Shown: positions 27,489 to 37,173 of the stretch, piece by piece
How positions within the stretch are numbered: position 1 is the first letter of the stretch
How the letters are laid out: each line of letters begins with the position of its first letter
Program-made: the position numbers and the translations under genes
Notes under the pieces: generated by a model
What the model was told of the DNA's origin: nothing
Databases searched by the model: none
Seen by the model: the letters and a program-made list of their open reading frames with translations, nothing else
Assembly: GCA_963662375.2 (NCBI GenBank)
Contig: CAXXRP010000004.1
Location: forward strand, 88,491-152,490
Source: UBA11612 sp963662375
GTDB taxonomy: Bacteria > Pseudomonadota > Alphaproteobacteria > Rhodospirillales > Rhodospirillaceae
Length of the DNA stretch: 64,000 nt
Direction of reading: 5' to 3'

Positions 27489-28924
27489 GCAGCGCAACCG
27501 TTCTTATCGCCGACGACGATCGGGGAATCCGCACGGTTCTAACTCAAGCCCTGGGGCGGGCTGGGTATGAAGTGCGGACGACGGACAATGCGGCGACGTT
27601 ATGGCGCTGGGTATCGGAGGGCGACGGTGATTTGGTGGTTACAGACGTGATCATGCCGGACGAAAACGGTCTTGATCTCATCCCGCGCATTCAGAAAATT
27701 CGCCCGGACTTGCGCATCATTGTTATGAGTGCGCAGAACACGTTGCTGACGGCGGTCAAAGCGGCCGAACGCGGCGCTTTTGAATATCTGCCTAAACCGT
27801 TTGATCTTTCGGAATTTATCGCGGTGATAAACCGCGCGTTGTCCATGAAGTCCAACGCTCAGGCGCCAGCGAACGACACCGAAGACAGGCTGCCTATCGT
27901 CGGGCGGTCAGCGGCTATGCAGGATATCTACCGCACAGTTGCACGGCTTATGAATACGGACCTGACCGCCATGATCACCGGCGAATCTGGAACCGGAAAA
28001 GAGTTGGTGGCCCGCGCTCTGCACGATTTTGGGCGGCGGCGCAGCGGATCGTTCGTGGCGGTCAACATGGCCGCGATACCCCGCGAGTTGATCGAAAGTG
28101 AATTGTTCGGTCACGAGAAAGGTTCGTTCACCGGCGCGGTGGCGCGCGCGGCAGGGCATTTCGAGCAGGCGGCGGGCGGCACGCTGTTTCTCGATGAGAT
28201 CGGCGACATGCCGCCGGAAGCGCAAACCCGGTTGCTGCGCGTCTTGCAGGACGGTCAGTACACCACGGTCGGTGGACGCACGCCCATCAAGGCTAATGTG
28301 CGGATTATCGCCGCCACACACCGGGACCTGACCCAACTTATTAAGATGGGCGGATTTCGCGAAGATTTGTACTACAGGCTTAATGTCGTGCCAATCCGCC
28401 TGCCACCACTCCGCCAACGGGTGGAAGATATACAGGAATTGATCGTACATTTTCTATCGCAAGCTGCCGCGGAGGGCTTGCCGCAGAAATCCCTTGAACC
28501 CGCGGCCATAGAGCGCCTTAAGACTCATCGTTGGCCGGGAAACGTGCGCGAGCTGGAGAATTTGGTGAAGCGCCTTGTTGCGCTTTATGCCGAACCCGTG
28601 ATCGGCATCGATGTCGTGGAAATGGAATTGGCGAGTTTGACCGCGCTGCCTGTATCCGTAAGAGACCATATCCAGCCCGCGAGTCTGGGCGACGCCATCG
28701 AACGGCACCTTCAGGAGTATTTCGACAGTCACAACGGCGCACTCCCGCCGCGCGGACTTTACGACCGGGTTCTTCGCGAATTAGAGCGGACGCTAATCTC
28801 TCTGACATTGTTGGCGACACGGGGCAATCAGGTGAAGGCTGCCGACATTTTGGGTTTGAACAGAAATACTTTGCGCAAAAAGCTTCGATACCTGGATCTC
28901 AACGTTGTCCGCGGACCTAAGTAG
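27485..28924 (+). CDS. ntrC: Nitrogen regulation response regulator NtrC
   Basis: NtrC activates sigma-54 promoters for nitrogen scavenging. The receiver domain has LIADDDRGIRTVL and the phosphoacceptor in VVTDVIMPDENG. The AAA+ domain shows Walker A GESGTGKELVARALH, the sigma-54 contact loop and LFLDEIGDMPPEAQTRLL. A C-terminal Fis-type helix-turn-helix (GNQVKAADILGLNRNTLRKK) binds DNA. The contact loop reads GSFTGA rather than the usual GAFTGA. GTG 27485 overlaps the ntrB stop. A sigma-54 gene is not in the window. Confidence 0.96.
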   Translation: MSSATVLIADDDRGIRTVLTQALGRAGYEVRTTDNAATLWRWVSEGDGDLVVTDVIMPDENGLDLIPRIQKIRPDLRIIVMSAQNTLLTAVKAAERGAFEYLPKPFDLSEFIAVINRALSMKSNAQAPANDTEDRLPIVGRSAAMQDIYRTVARLMNTDLTAMITGESGTGKELVARALHDFGRRRSGSFVAVNMAAIPRELIESELFGHEKGSFTGAVARAAGHFEQAAGGTLFLDEIGDMPPEAQTRLLRVLQDGQYTTVGGRTPIKANVRIIAATHRDLTQLIKMGGFREDLYYRLNVVPIRLPPLRQRVEDIQELIVHFLSQAAAEGLPQKSLEPAAIERLKTHRWPGNVRELENLVKRLVALYAEPVIGIDVVEMELASLTALPVSVRDHIQPASLGDAIERHLQEYFDSHNGALPPRGLYDRVLRELERTLISLTLLATRGNQVKAADILGLNRNTLRKKLRYLDLNVVRGPK

Positions 28925-28936
28925 GGAATCAGCCGA

Positions 28937-31252
28937 ATGAAGGCGAACACTGTGAAGCAGGGCTTAACTGCATCACTCATGCCCGAACACCGGGATGCCT
29001 CCGGCCCGGCGGGGACGGAGTGGTTTCAGCATGTCAAACTCCTGGACTCCCTGGCTGTCGTACTGGTGAGCGCCGCGGCCGTGTTCGGCTTGGCGACTTA
29101 TGCCGCCATGTTGGACTGGGGCGCTGAAGGGCCCAATGCTGCTCCGAGCCTGCTTCTGCTCAACATCGACCTGGTCATCTTGCTGGGCCTATCGGCATTG
29201 GTTGCTCGCCGCTTGGTTCTGCTGTGGCGCGCTCATCGAGCGGGCATTGTCGGGTCGCGACTGCATATCCGCCTCGTCGTCTTGTTCGGTGCCCTCGGCA
29301 TGGCACCCACGGTGCTTATGGCGGTCTTCGCCACTCTCTTTTTCACGTTCGGGGTGCAGGCGTGGTTCAGTGACCGGGTACAAACGGCGGTAGAGGAATC
29401 CGCAGCGATCGCTCAGGCTTATCTGAAAGAACATCAACAAGCCATTCGCGGCGATGTACTCGCAGTGGCAACCGACGTGAATACACAGTGGTCGCGCATC
29501 AGCATCAGCGAGCCGATTCTCAATTCCTTTCTGTCGACACAAGCGGCGTTTCGCGGTCTGACTGAAGCAGTGATTTTCCGCCCCGACGGGCAGGTGATCG
29601 CAAAAGCCGGCTACACGTTCGCTCTCGCGTTTGAGCAAATACCCTTTCAAGCCATGGCACAGGCTGACGCGGGTCAGGTGGCTGTGGTGACGGGAGAAGA
29701 ATCGGACCGAGTGCGCGCGTTGGTTAAGCTGAATTCGTTTCCGGTGGCATACCTTTTCGTTGGACGGTTCGTGGACCCGAAGGTGCTGGCGCGGACCCGG
29801 CGCACGGAGGAGGCAGTATCCGAATATCTGCGCTTGGAGAGTGAACGGTCCGACCTTCAAGTTAGCTTGATAGTATTGTTCGGCGTTGTCGCGCTGTTGT
29901 TGTTTCTGGTTTCCATATGGTTCGGGCTGGCCTTGGCCACAAGGCTCGCGCAACCCATCATCAATCTCATCAACGCAGCGGACCGTGTACGCGGCGGCGA
30001 TCTGTCCGTGCGTATGGATGAAAAAGATACCATAGACGAAGTCGGTTATTTGAATCGCGCTTTCAATAGAATGACCATACGGCTGCATGAACAACAAACC
30101 GCCCTACGCGAAACCAATGTTCAACTGGATGAACGGCGCCGATTTACCGAAACCGTGCTGGAAGGAGTCAGCGCCGGTGTTATCGGCCTCGACCCCAAAG
30201 GAAATATCACTTTGCCGAACCGGTCGGCATCTACGCTTTTGGGTGTAGACCTGAGTACTTTCGTGGGAAAACCTATTGTGGAGGCCGCGCCGGAATTAAC
30301 ACCGTTGATCGAGGAGATGCAGAGCTCAAAGCAGAAAGTTATCACGCAGGAAATCCGGACCGCGCCGGGCAACAGCCAAAAAATATTCTTTGTACGGTTG
30401 TCTCAAGAGCGCACCCGGAATCGGGTCGTAGGGTACGTGATAACTTTCGACGACATTACAGCCTTGCAGTCCGCGCAACGTAAAGCGGCCTGGGCGGACG
30501 TTGCGCGACGTATCGCCCATGAAATCAAGAACCCGCTGACGCCAATTCAACTCTCAGCGGAACGCCTCAAACGTAGGTACCTTGATAAACTTCAGGATGA
30601 CAAGGGCCTGGTTGCGCAGTGCACGGACACAATTATCCACCATGTGGGCAATATCGGGAAGATGGTCGACGAATTTTCCGCATTCGCGCGCATGCCCACA
30701 GCGATTTTGCGTCCGACCAATTTGAACGAACTTATTCGCGAAGCGGTTTTCTTACAGCGCTCCGCATATCCGCACATCCACTTTGCGTTAAATCTACCCG
30801 CGGAACTGTGCCGTATTTCCTGTGACCCACGGCAAGTCGGGCAGGCGTTAACAAATATCTTGAAGAACGCGTTAGAATCCATCGAAGCGCAAGCCGCCAC
30901 GCAAAGCGCCGGCGAAGGATGGCGCGGTGAAATTCGCGTTGATTTGGAAACGGTGAACAATGAAATCTTGGTGAAGGTCACCGATAATGGCGTAGGCCTG
31001 CCCAAGGAAGAACGAGACCGCCTCACCGAGCCGTATGTCGCCGCGCGCGCAAAAGGAACCGGACTTGGCTTGGCTATTGTGAAGAAAATTTTAGAAGATC
31101 ATGGCGGCGCGATCACGTTGAATGATGCGCCGTCCGTAGACGGAAATCAGAGCGGCGCCCAGGTGATTCTTCATTTTTCGACCGCACCGGTCAAGGACGC
31201 TGGATTGGACCAGAAAACGGCCGTGCCACTGTTAGCGCAAGCTGGGGAATAG
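28937..31252 (+). CDS. ntrY: Nitrogen regulation sensor kinase NtrY
   Basis: NtrY is the membrane-bound partner of NtrX, linked in various alphaproteobacteria to nitrogen metabolism, envelope processes and redox sensing. The 771-residue protein has several N-terminal transmembrane helices (about residues 35-60, 70-95, 105-135), a periplasmic segment to about 300, another helix (LIVLFGVVALLLFLVSIWFG), a HAMP region, a PAS domain, HisKA (IAHEIKNPLTPIQLSAERL) and an ATPase domain ending GTGLGLAIVKKILEDHGG. It follows ntrC after 12 bases. Confidence 0.96.
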   Translation: MKANTVKQGLTASLMPEHRDASGPAGTEWFQHVKLLDSLAVVLVSAAAVFGLATYAAMLDWGAEGPNAAPSLLLLNIDLVILLGLSALVARRLVLLWRAHRAGIVGSRLHIRLVVLFGALGMAPTVLMAVFATLFFTFGVQAWFSDRVQTAVEESAAIAQAYLKEHQQAIRGDVLAVATDVNTQWSRISISEPILNSFLSTQAAFRGLTEAVIFRPDGQVIAKAGYTFALAFEQIPFQAMAQADAGQVAVVTGEESDRVRALVKLNSFPVAYLFVGRFVDPKVLARTRRTEEAVSEYLRLESERSDLQVSLIVLFGVVALLLFLVSIWFGLALATRLAQPIINLINAADRVRGGDLSVRMDEKDTIDEVGYLNRAFNRMTIRLHEQQTALRETNVQLDERRRFTETVLEGVSAGVIGLDPKGNITLPNRSASTLLGVDLSTFVGKPIVEAAPELTPLIEEMQSSKQKVITQEIRTAPGNSQKIFFVRLSQERTRNRVVGYVITFDDITALQSAQRKAAWADVARRIAHEIKNPLTPIQLSAERLKRRYLDKLQDDKGLVAQCTDTIIHHVGNIGKMVDEFSAFARMPTAILRPTNLNELIREAVFLQRSAYPHIHFALNLPAELCRISCDPRQVGQALTNILKNALESIEAQAATQSAGEGWRGEIRVDLETVNNEILVKVTDNGVGLPKEERDRLTEPYVAARAKGTGLGLAIVKKILEDHGGAITLNDAPSVDGNQSGAQVILHFSTAPVKDAGLDQKTAVPLLAQAGE

Positions 31253-31260
31253 GGGACGCC

Positions 31261-32802
31261 ATGGTACAACAACTTGTAAACCCCGGAAGCGAAATTCTCG
31301 TCGTAGATGATGAAGCCGATATTCGCATGTTGATTTCCGGGATTCTCCAAGATGAAGGATATGTCACGCGGGACGCAGCTACCGGTGAGGAAGCCGTCGA
31401 GAAGGTAAAAGAACGCGCACCCGCCGCAGTTGTTCTCGATATTTGGTTGGAGCGCAGCCGTCGAGAAGGTTTACAAGTCCTCAAGGCGATCAAAGGCATG
31501 CGGTCGGCTGTCCCCGTGGTGATGATTTCGGGACATGGGACGATTGCAACGGCTGTGCAAGCGATTAAGCACGGCGCGTACGATTTCGTTGAAAAACCAT
31601 TCGAGGCCGACCGGCTCCTCCTTGTGCTCGGGCGGGCCATGGAGGCTGCAAGACTCAAGCGCGAAAACCTTGAATTGAAGACGCGCGCCGTGGCACCGGA
31701 CTCACTGGTGGGTTCCTGCGCATCCGTGGCGGCCATCCGCCGCGCTGTGGAACGGGTGGGCCCGACCAGGTCCCGCGTTCTGATCTCTGGGCCGGCAGGG
31801 TCCGGCAAGGAAGTGGTTGCTCGCCAAATTCACTTACATTCACCGCGCGCCACCGCGCCGTTTGTCGTCGTGAATTGCGCCTCGCTGCACCCCGATCGGT
31901 TGACGGAAATTCTCTTCGGGGCGGACAGCGCGGGCGAGGCTAAACCGACCATGGGGATGACCAGCGCGGTCCAAGGTGGTCAGCATCACAAACCGGGGCT
32001 TCTTGAGTTGGCGGATGGGGGCACCTTGCTGTTGGACGAAGTCGCTGACATGCCGCAAGCGACCCAAAGCAGCATTACCCGTATTCTTCAGGATCAAAGG
32101 TTGGAGCGCTCTCATAGTCATGGGCCCGTTGGCGTGGATGTACGGGTCGTGGCAACCACGAACCGCGACTTAAAAGCAGAAATCAAGAAGGGCGTCTTCC
32201 GTGAGGAATTGTTCTACCGCTTGAATGTCGTGCCCATCGAGGTACCGCCCCTGGCGGAACGCCGGGAGGATATCCCGGCCTTGGCCAAGTATCTCCTTGA
32301 ACGGGCGGCCGCGGCCACGGGCATGCCTCGGCCCACGTTGGGCGAAGACGCTATTGCTGCGTTGCAGACGTATTCCTGGCCGGGGAATGTGCGTCAGCTT
32401 CGCAACGTCATCGATTGGATTTTGATCATGGCGCCGGGCGGCGTGCTCAAACCGATCCGCGCGGAAATGCTACCGTCCGATATCAACACCCAAACGCCGC
32501 AAATGCTGAAGTTGGAAAGGTCAGGCGAGATCATGACCCTGCCACTGCGCGAGGCGAGGGAGATGTTCGAGCGGGAATACCTCATGGCGCAGGTCATTCG
32601 CTACGGAGGCAACATTTCGCGTACAGCAGATTTTATCGCGATGGAACGTTCGGCTCTACACCGTAAGCTGAAATCGTTGGGTATTTCGACCGACGTACGC
32701 CAGCGCCGCGACCGAACGCCAATTAGTGAGGTGGATACCAAACGCAACGATCCGCCGCTAGGTCCCGTCGTCCCGTTCAAACGCCCAACCTCCCTCGCCT
32801 GA
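31261..32802 (+). CDS. ntrX: Nitrogen regulation response regulator NtrX
   Basis: NtrX has an intact receiver (LVVDDEADIRMLISGILQDE, phosphoacceptor in AVVLDIWLERS) and an AAA+ domain with Walker A ISGPAGSGKEVVARQ and Walker B GTLLLDEVADMP. The sigma-54 contact loop is replaced by a longer, unrelated stretch (SAGEAKPTMGMTSAVQG). This is known for alphaproteobacterial NtrX, which mostly works without sigma-54. A C-terminal Fis-like helix-turn-helix (GNISRTADFIAMERSALHRK) is present. It starts eight bases after ntrY. The trkA gene often found next is absent here; dat follows instead. Confidence 0.95.
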   Translation: MVQQLVNPGSEILVVDDEADIRMLISGILQDEGYVTRDAATGEEAVEKVKERAPAAVVLDIWLERSRREGLQVLKAIKGMRSAVPVVMISGHGTIATAVQAIKHGAYDFVEKPFEADRLLLVLGRAMEAARLKRENLELKTRAVAPDSLVGSCASVAAIRRAVERVGPTRSRVLISGPAGSGKEVVARQIHLHSPRATAPFVVVNCASLHPDRLTEILFGADSAGEAKPTMGMTSAVQGGQHHKPGLLELADGGTLLLDEVADMPQATQSSITRILQDQRLERSHSHGPVGVDVRVVATTNRDLKAEIKKGVFREELFYRLNVVPIEVPPLAERREDIPALAKYLLERAAAATGMPRPTLGEDAIAALQTYSWPGNVRQLRNVIDWILIMAPGGVLKPIRAEMLPSDINTQTPQMLKLERSGEIMTLPLREAREMFEREYLMAQVIRYGGNISRTADFIAMERSALHRKLKSLGISTDVRQRRDRTPISEVDTKRNDPPLGPVVPFKRPTSLA

Positions 32803-32819
32803 CATTCCCGCCACGCCCC

Positions 32820-33695
32820 ATGTCACACGTCGCTTATGTTAACGGCCGGTATCTACCACAACAAAATGCCCAGGTTCATATCGAGGACCGGGGATATCAG
32901 TTCGCCGACGGTGTCTATGAGGTCATCTTCTTGTGGAATGGCCACCCGGTAGACTATGCCGCACACCTGCACCGTCTGAGCCGATCTCTCAAGGAATTAA
33001 AAATTAGCGCGCCGATGACATGGAGAGCGTTGACGGTCGTGATAAAGGAAGTTATCCGGCGCAACCGCCTGAATCAGGGGATCATTTACATTCAGGTGAA
33101 TCGTGGGGTCGCGCCCCGAGCTCATCCATTTCCGCGGGCGGTACACCCGAGTGTTGTCGTGACAACCAAACAAAGCACGGGCCCCTCGGACGCCATGGCG
33201 CGCAAAGGCGTAAGCGTCGTGAGCGCACCGGACATCCGCTGGGCGCGACGTGACATCAAGAGCGTCGCTTTATTGCCCAATATTCTCGCCAAACAGCTGG
33301 CGGCGGAGGCAAAAGCCTTTGAGGCGGTCCTCCATAACCCTGAGGGGATTATCACCGAGGCAAGTGCAGCAAACGTTTGGATAGTGGCACGGAACAAGAC
33401 CATCGTGACCCATCCGGCCACGGAGGCGATTCTTGGCGGTGTTACGCGCGCCACAATGATTAAAGTAGCGCGTGATGCGGGATACAAGGTTGAGGAGCGG
33501 CCGTTTACACTTGAGGAAGCGGTGGCGACTAGGGAAGTGTTTTTGACGGGAACAACGACGTTTGTTATGCCGGTCGTGCGTATTGATACACGCCCGGTAG
33601 CCAATGGCGCACCCGGCAAGTTCGCACTGGACCTGAGGCGTAGGTACATTCAATACATGAGCAGCCTTGATCCAAAGGCGGCGTGGAATGTCTAA
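32820..33695 (+). CDS. dat: D-amino acid aminotransferase (PLP fold type IV)
   Basis: This protein belongs to the class IV aminotransferases, with D-alanine transaminase as the closest match. It would interconvert D-alanine and D-glutamate, feeding cell-wall synthesis. At 291 residues it has YVNGRYLPQQNAQVHIEDRG, FADGVYEVIFLWNG, the PLP lysine in RRDIKSVALLPNILAKQ, and EASAANVWIV, which binds the PLP phosphate. Branched-chain or aminodeoxychorismate relatives cannot be fully excluded. The stop overlaps the start of the HAD remnant. Confidence 0.88.
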   Translation: MSHVAYVNGRYLPQQNAQVHIEDRGYQFADGVYEVIFLWNGHPVDYAAHLHRLSRSLKELKISAPMTWRALTVVIKEVIRRNRLNQGIIYIQVNRGVAPRAHPFPRAVHPSVVVTTKQSTGPSDAMARKGVSVVSAPDIRWARRDIKSVALLPNILAKQLAAEAKAFEAVLHNPEGIITEASAANVWIVARNKTIVTHPATEAILGGVTRATMIKVARDAGYKVEERPFTLEEAVATREVFLTGTTTFVMPVVRIDTRPVANGAPGKFALDLRRRYIQYMSSLDPKAAWNV

Positions 33696-34306
33696 AGTCG
33701 CGCTACCCCGCCCGCGCGCCATACTCTTTGACTGGGCACCTGGCCCTGTGTTGCCCGGGCTACCAAATATCACCCTGGAGGCCATGGGCCTAAAACCGTG
33801 GGGCCGGAGGAGATCCGTGCAGGGGTCGCGGGCTCTTTGAGGGACACGTTTCCATCTATTTACGGGGATCGCTGGGAGGAGGCGAGGGAGGTCTGCTACG
33901 ACGCCTTTGCTGCGGGGCATCTGGAGATGCTATCCGCACTTCCCGGGGCTGAAAACTGCTGCGCACGGCGTGTGACGTGGGCCTACTAGACCTCGGCGTT
34001 ATCAGCAACAAAACCGGTAAATACCTGCGGGCCGAGGCTGACCATTTAGGATGGACGCCCTCGTTCGGCCAGCTGGTAGGAGCCCGGGACGTGGCCGACC
34101 CGATCTACTTGGCCTTGTCGCAAAACGACCTCAAACCGGGATCGGACGTCTGGTTCGTCGGCGATGCGCCGATCGACGTGGTCTGCAGCCGGGGTGCAGG
34201 GTGCAGCACGGTCCTTGTCGGGTCCAGACAGCCCGGGGAGGACGGTGATTCTGAACCGGATCTTCATGTAACAGATTGTGCGGCCCTATCGGCGCTCGTG
34301 CGTTAG
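33688..34306 (+). pseudogene. HAD-family phosphatase, frameshifted and lacking a catalytic aspartate
   Basis: From ATG 33688 the frame reads KVALPRPRAILFDWAPGPV, where the family has a DxDxT nucleophile motif; here only the first Asp survives. The frame is lost near 33804, continues as GPEEIRAGVAGSLRDTFPS and DRWEEAREVCYDAF in the second, and then after GAEN as LGVISNKTGKYLRAEADHLG to VWFVGDAPIDVVCSRGAGC in the third. The KPxPDP block also looks deleted. Lesions of three kinds make true decay likely. It lies in its usual place between dat and hfq. Confidence 0.85.
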
Positions 34307-34340
34307 TATATTTAAATATGCCCTTAGCCCGCTGAATCCG

Positions 34341-34369
34341 TTGACCCTATTCCTTGCAACTTCTAAAAA
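34341..34369 (+). promoter_or_regulatory. Candidate promoter for hfq-hflX
   Basis: TTGACC at 34341-34346 and TAAAAA at 34364-34369 have a 17-base spacer. They lie about 90 bases before hfq, after the end of the HAD remnant. Confidence 0.45.
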
Positions 34370-34460
34370 TTAGGAGTCGGTTCGTTCCTGTGGCGCTCCG
34401 GCCTCAGCAACGCGACCCGCAGCGAAAACAACAATATATAGAACAGAGGTGGAAACCCCG

Positions 34461-34733
34461 ATGTCCGCTGAAAAGGCCAAAAACGTCCAAGACGTATTCC
34501 TCAATGCCATTCGGAAAAACAAAGCCCCCGTCACCGTATTTTTGATGAATGGCGTCAAACTGCAGGGGATTGTGACATGGTTCGACAACTTCTCGATCTT
34601 ATTGCGCCGGGATGGCCACACCCAGTTGGTGTATAAGCACGCGATATCAACGATCATGCCGTCCGCGCCCCTGCAATTGTTCGAACCCAAAGAGGAGGAG
34701 GCGGCACCAGCTAAAGAAGAGGCAGCTGACTAG
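34461..34733 (+). CDS. hfq: RNA chaperone Hfq
   Basis: Hfq is a hexameric Sm-like protein that pairs small RNAs with mRNAs. The Sm1 motif is KNKAPVTVFLMNGVKLQGIV and Sm2 is the HAISTIMPS end, with the usual YKHAIST. The 90-residue protein has a short acidic tail (EPKEEEAAPAKEEAAD). GAGGTGG sits nine bases before ATG 34461. It is followed by hflX, as in most proteobacteria. Confidence 0.97.
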   Translation: MSAEKAKNVQDVFLNAIRKNKAPVTVFLMNGVKLQGIVTWFDNFSILLRRDGHTQLVYKHAISTIMPSAPLQLFEPKEEEAAPAKEEAAD

Positions 34734-34757
34734 CCACCGACCCCCACTGGATTTTGT

Positions 34758-36116
34758 TTGCATCAGACTGAACAGCCGGCCACCGTAACCGTCATCATCC
34801 ACCCGCATCTCAAGGGGCGTGACGGAGAAACCGGTAGCTATCGTGAGCGCGCGAGATTGGAGGAGGCGAGGGGACTTGCTGCCGCTATAAGTCTTGACAT
34901 CCGCCACGCAGAAACCGTGAACATGGCCAAGCCAAGCCCCTCAACCTTTCTTGGAGAAGGAACGGTTAAACGCTTGGAAACGCTCATAGAGGACCTGGGA
35001 GCCGAGCTCGTGGTTATGGACGCCCATATTTCGCCGGGCCAGCAGCGCAACTTGGAAAGAGCCTGGAATGCTAAGGTGATCGACCGGACCGGGTTAATCC
35101 TCGAGATTTTCGGCGAGCGGGCGCAAACCCGCGAAGGCCGGATGCAAGTAGAGCTGGCCCATTTGAGCTACCAGAAAAGCCGGCTGGTGCGCAGTTGGAC
35201 CCACTTGGAACGCCAGCGCGGCGGCTTCGGGTTTCTAGGCGGGCCCGGTGAAACCCAAATTGAAATCGACCGGCGGCTTATCGGCGAGCGGATCACCAAG
35301 CTTAAGAAAGAACTGGGCACCGTCACGCGGACACGCGGTTTGCATCGTAGGGCCCGCCAAAAGGTGCCGTACCCCATCATTGCCTTGGTGGGTTACACCA
35401 ACGCAGGGAAGTCGACTTTGTTCAACACGTTGACCCGCTCTACGGTGGTCGCGATGGACCAGTTGTTCGCGACTCTGGACCCAACCATGCGGCAGCTGCG
35501 TTTGCCGTCGGGACGAACGGTTATCCTGTCCGACACCGTTGGATTCGTGTCCGATCTTCCGCACGAACTTGTCACGGCCTTCCGCGCCACGCTGGAGGAG
35601 GTGTTGGAAGCCGACGTCATTGTTCACGTGCGCGATATCCCCCATCCCGAGACGGAAGAGCAAAAACAGGACGTCGAGGAAGTGCTTTTGCAGCTTGGGA
35701 TCGAGGTAGGCCAAATCCTTCCAGGGGAAAAGCCGGTACACCATCACCCCGATTTATCTCACCGGCCGGTGATCGAGGCTCTGAACAAGATCGATCTTTT
35801 CGATACCGGCGCCCGCGCGGCCGTCCGCGCAGGGGCGGAGCGCCGCGCAGGCCAAATGGCTCTTTCGGCGTTGACGAGCGAGGGCACCGCAGAATTGCTG
35901 GTGGCAATCGACGTTGAGTTGGCGCGCAGGCGCCGACCCCTGGGGGTTAGTATCTCACTGAACGACGGTGAAACGCTTGCGTGGCTGTATCGCCGAGGCG
36001 AAGTTCTGAATCGAGAGGACGGAGAGACCAAGACCGAGTTGACGGTGCTGTTAGACACGGCTGATGTGGCGCGACTGCAAAAGCGCGGCATCACCACACG
36101 GCGCGTGGCGGACTGA
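34758..36116 (+). CDS. hflX: GTPase HflX
   Basis: HflX is a ribosome-associated GTPase that splits or rescues stalled ribosomes. The N-terminal domain has FLGEGTVKRLETLI and MDAHISPGQQRNLERAW, the linker RGGFGFLGGPGETQIEIDRR, and the G domain carries G1 LVGYTNAGKSTLFN, G3 LSDTVGFVSDLPHELVTAF and G4 ALNKIDLF. The start appears to be TTG 34758, because conserved sequence (VTVIIHPHL) begins just after it and no ATG or GTG is nearer. At 452 residues it has full length. Confidence 0.95.
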   Translation: MHQTEQPATVTVIIHPHLKGRDGETGSYRERARLEEARGLAAAISLDIRHAETVNMAKPSPSTFLGEGTVKRLETLIEDLGAELVVMDAHISPGQQRNLERAWNAKVIDRTGLILEIFGERAQTREGRMQVELAHLSYQKSRLVRSWTHLERQRGGFGFLGGPGETQIEIDRRLIGERITKLKKELGTVTRTRGLHRRARQKVPYPIIALVGYTNAGKSTLFNTLTRSTVVAMDQLFATLDPTMRQLRLPSGRTVILSDTVGFVSDLPHELVTAFRATLEEVLEADVIVHVRDIPHPETEEQKQDVEEVLLQLGIEVGQILPGEKPVHHHPDLSHRPVIEALNKIDLFDTGARAAVRAGAERRAGQMALSALTSEGTAELLVAIDVELARRRRPLGVSISLNDGETLAWLYRRGEVLNREDGETKTELTVLLDTADVARLQKRGITTRRVAD

Positions 36117-36282
36117 AGATATCCCCCCCCCGACAGCGCAACGTTATCGGACTCGGTCTTGGGCGCCATGCGCGACGTGGCGGAAACGATGGGCGGGGCT
36201 CATCGCTCTCATAGGTTTTCCACAATATTTTCATGTAGTTAAGATATATGTTTTCATCCATTTTATGGATAACCAACCGCGA

Positions 36283-37173
36283 TTAATTGGCGGCATCACT
36301 GCGCTCCTCGACCTTGGCCTGAATCCAGAGGCTCTCCATTTCCTCAAGACTAGCTTGATCCGGCGTTTTGCCCTGGGTTGCCAACAGGGCCTCCACTCGG
36401 CGGAAGCGGCGGTCAAATTTCAAATTCGTGCCTCGCAATGCGGTGCCCGGATCAATATTGGCCTTGCGCGCCAAATTGACGCAGGCGAACAGCAAATCGC
36501 CCAATTCGTCAGTGAGGCGGGCAGCATCAGCCTTCGGATTTTGAAACTCCTTGGTAACCTCCCCTAATTCTTCGTGAATTTTGCCAATGACGTCCTTGGC
36601 CTTGGGCCAATCGAAGCCGATGCGGGCCGCACGTTTCTGCAGTTTTTCCGCCTGTTTCATGGCGGGCAACCCGGCAGGGACGCCGTCAAGAGCGCTGTGC
36701 GGTACGCCGCCTGTGGTAGTCGTCCTCGCCGCGGCACGTTCAGCTGCTTTGTGGTCTTCCCAGGCCTTGGTTTGAGCTTCAGCGTCATTGACCGTGGCGT
36801 TCCCAAAAACATGGGGATGGCGACGGAGCATCTTGTCGCACACGGCGCCGACCACATCTGCGAAGGCGAAGTGACCGGCTTCCTCCGCCATGCGAGCGTG
36901 ATAGACAGCCTGGAACAGGAGATCGCCCAGTTCATCCTTGAGGGAGTCCATATCTGCGCGGGCGATCGCGTCTGCGACTTCGAAGGCTTCTTCGATCGTG
37001 TACGGTGCAATGGTTTTGAAGGATTGTTTTATGTCCCACGGACAGCCGCTGACGGGATCCCGCAGCCGGGCCATGATCTCCAGCAGCTGGGAAATGGTCC
37101 ACGGCTGTCCGGGGGTTCGGTTTGCTAGGTGATCCGCATGAGCGCGCGGTGGCTGCGACTTTAGGAGTTTCAT
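36283..37173 (-). CDS. mazG: Nucleoside triphosphate pyrophosphohydrolase MazG
   Basis: MazG hydrolyses (d)NTPs and lowers ppGpp effects under stress. The protein (296 residues) has two MazG repeats: the first with GCPWDIKQSFKTIAPYTIEE and DELGDLLFQAVYHARMAEE, the second with KIHEELGEVTKEFQNPKADA and DELGDLLFACVNLARK, each with the EExxE-D metal pattern. ATG 37173 is chosen; the longer frame start at 37353 gives a non-family leader. It is convergent with hflX, from which it is separated by 166 bases with a C-run but no gene. Confidence 0.93.
   Translation of the reverse strand: MKLLKSQPPRAHADHLANRTPGQPWTISQLLEIMARLRDPVSGCPWDIKQSFKTIAPYTIEEAFEVADAIARADMDSLKDELGDLLFQAVYHARMAEEAGHFAFADVVGAVCDKMLRRHPHVFGNATVNDAEAQTKAWEDHKAAERAAARTTTTGGVPHSALDGVPAGLPAMKQAEKLQKRAARIGFDWPKAKDVIGKIHEELGEVTKEFQNPKADAARLTDELGDLLFACVNLARKANIDPGTALRGTNLKFDRRFRRVEALLATQGKTPDQASLEEMESLWIQAKVEERSDAAN

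Noticed and set aside
29189..30097. 302-codon minus-strand frame opposite ntrY
   Set aside because: Composition unlike the other proteins here and no motif; ntrY is certain.
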